This document shows, in pieces, positions 5,725 to 6,369 of a DNA stretch of 6,369 nt. The position numbers were made by a program, and so were the translations under genes. Source of the stretch: CAZYBU01 sp964645775 (GTDB lineage: Bacteria > Spirochaetota > UBA4802 > UBA5550); the NCBI GenBank assembly GCA_964645775.1, contig CAZYBU010000070.1:1-6369 (forward strand), given 5' to 3'. The notes beneath the pieces are model-generated. The model saw only the letters and a list, made by a program, of their open reading frames with translations. It was not told where the DNA came from and searched no databases. How positions within the stretch are numbered: the stretch's first letter is position 1; each line of letters opens with the position of its first letter.

Positions 5725-6369
5725 TTGAGCGACCCAGAAGATTGAGAAGAAGCGCCACCCTGCGGGACCTGGTGGCCGAAACGAGACCTGACGCCTCCAG
5801 ACTCATTATGCCGTGGTTCGTGTGCGAAGGAAAGGGTGTCCGGGAAGAGATCAGGGCGATGCCCGGCATCGAACGTGTCTCCGCGGATGAACTCCTGAAA
5901 AATGTTGAGGTCGATCTGAAGGCCGGACTTCGTCAGATTATACTCTTCGGCGTACCCTCTGTCAAGGACAGCCAGGGAAGCGGGGCCTGGAACCCGGAAG
6001 GCGTTGTCCAGAAGACGGTCCGGGCCCTGAAGAAACGTTTCCCGGAACTGCTGGTCATAACCGACGTCTGCCTCTGCGAGTACACGGACCACGGACACTG
6101 CGGCCTTATCCATGAGGGAGACGTGGACAACGATTCCACCCTGGAACTTTTGGCCCGGTCGGCCCTCTCCCACGCTGAAGCCGGGGCCGACATAGTCGCC
6201 CCTTCCGATATGATGGACGGCCGGGTCACAGCAATCCGCTCCCGGCTCGACGAATCCGGTTTTACCGGCATCCCTATCATCTCCTACGCGGCCAAGTACG
6301 CCTCCGCCTTCTACGGCCCTTTCCGCGAAGCGGCCGGGAGCGCCCCCTCCTTCGGGGACAGGAGGACCT
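5721..6369 (+). CDS. hemB: Delta-aminolevulinic acid dehydratase (porphobilinogen synthase), 3' end cut by window edge
   Basis: The first 216 codons of a protein usually about 320-335 residues long. It reads MIERPRRLRRSATLRDLV from the ATG overlapping the cobA-hemD stop, and is open to the edge. It condenses two 5-aminolevulinate molecules to porphobilinogen in the cytoplasm. Landmarks are IMPWFVCEG (29-37), FGVPSVKDSQGSGAW (76-90), the metal site TDVCLCEYTDHGHCG with Cys117, Cys119 and Cys127, the PSDMMDGRV stretch (161-169), and SYAAKYASAFYGPFREA with Lys192, the first Schiff-base lysine. The three cysteines mark the zinc-dependent class rather than the magnesium class that has Asp or Ala there. 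The second catalytic lysine (in the VKPA region) lies beyond the window. This is the first enzyme of the pathway among the three genes, but the last gene of the visible cluster. Confidence 0.97.
   Translation, partial: MIERPRRLRRSATLRDLVAETRPDASRLIMPWFVCEGKGVREEIRAMPGIERVSADELLKNVEVDLKAGLRQIILFGVPSVKDSQGSGAWNPEGVVQKTVRALKKRFPELLVITDVCLCEYTDHGHCGLIHEGDVDNDSTLELLARSALSHAEAGADIVAPSDMMDGRVTAIRSRLDESGFTGIPIISYAAKYASAFYGPFREAAGSAPSFGDRRT

Overview
This is a GC-rich bacterial window from a draft assembly (it contains a 10-N scaffold gap). It is densely packed, with short intergenic gaps and several overlapping genes. From start to end it holds three blocks. (1) On the minus strand is the front part of an export-type ABC transporter operon: a complete ATP-binding subunit (56-985) and the first 21 codons of its membrane permease, which overlap it by 8 nt and run off the left edge. 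(2) On the plus strand, after a 213-bp divergent intergenic region, is a MoxR-type AAA+ ATPase (1199-2067) followed by a CoxE-type von Willebrand factor A (VWA) protein (2057-3232). (3) After an 87-bp gap comes a tetrapyrrole cluster: hemC (3320-4234), a fused cobA-hemD (4231-5724) and the first two thirds of hemB (5721 to the right edge).

The tetrapyrrole genes form a continuous route. HemB condenses two 5-aminolevulinate to porphobilinogen. HemC polymerises four porphobilinogen to hydroxymethylbilane. The HemD half of the fusion closes the ring to uroporphyrinogen III, and its CobA half methylates this to precorrin-2, the branch point to siroheme, cobalamin and the siroheme-dependent heme route. 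Both junctions are ATGA start/stop overlaps, so the three proteins are probably translationally coupled. The MoxR/VWA pair is a typical AAA+ chaperone with a metal-binding partner. Its client is not visible here. Its position just upstream of tetrapyrrole genes is suggestive, because Mg- and Co-chelatases use AAA+ and VWA subunits, but nothing in the window proves a link.

The divergent region (986-1198) carries a perfect 19-bp palindrome (1031-1049). It overlaps a good plus-strand -35 box and lies immediately downstream of a minus-strand TATACT hexamer, so it is a strong candidate operator for one regulator acting on both directions. The N gap inside the MoxR gene is almost certainly an assembly artefact. 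The flanking ends share TCCC, and joining them through that overlap restores one open frame and the family's EFPNDLLHELD motif, giving a 284-residue protein.

The source cannot be named from this window. The cobA-hemD fusion beside hemC and hemB and the lack of oxygen-dependent heme genes would fit an anaerobic lineage such as the Desulfobacterota (former Deltaproteobacteria). Similar fusions occur in other phyla, so this is a low-confidence suggestion. I see no RNA genes, mobile elements, CRISPR arrays or convincing terminators.
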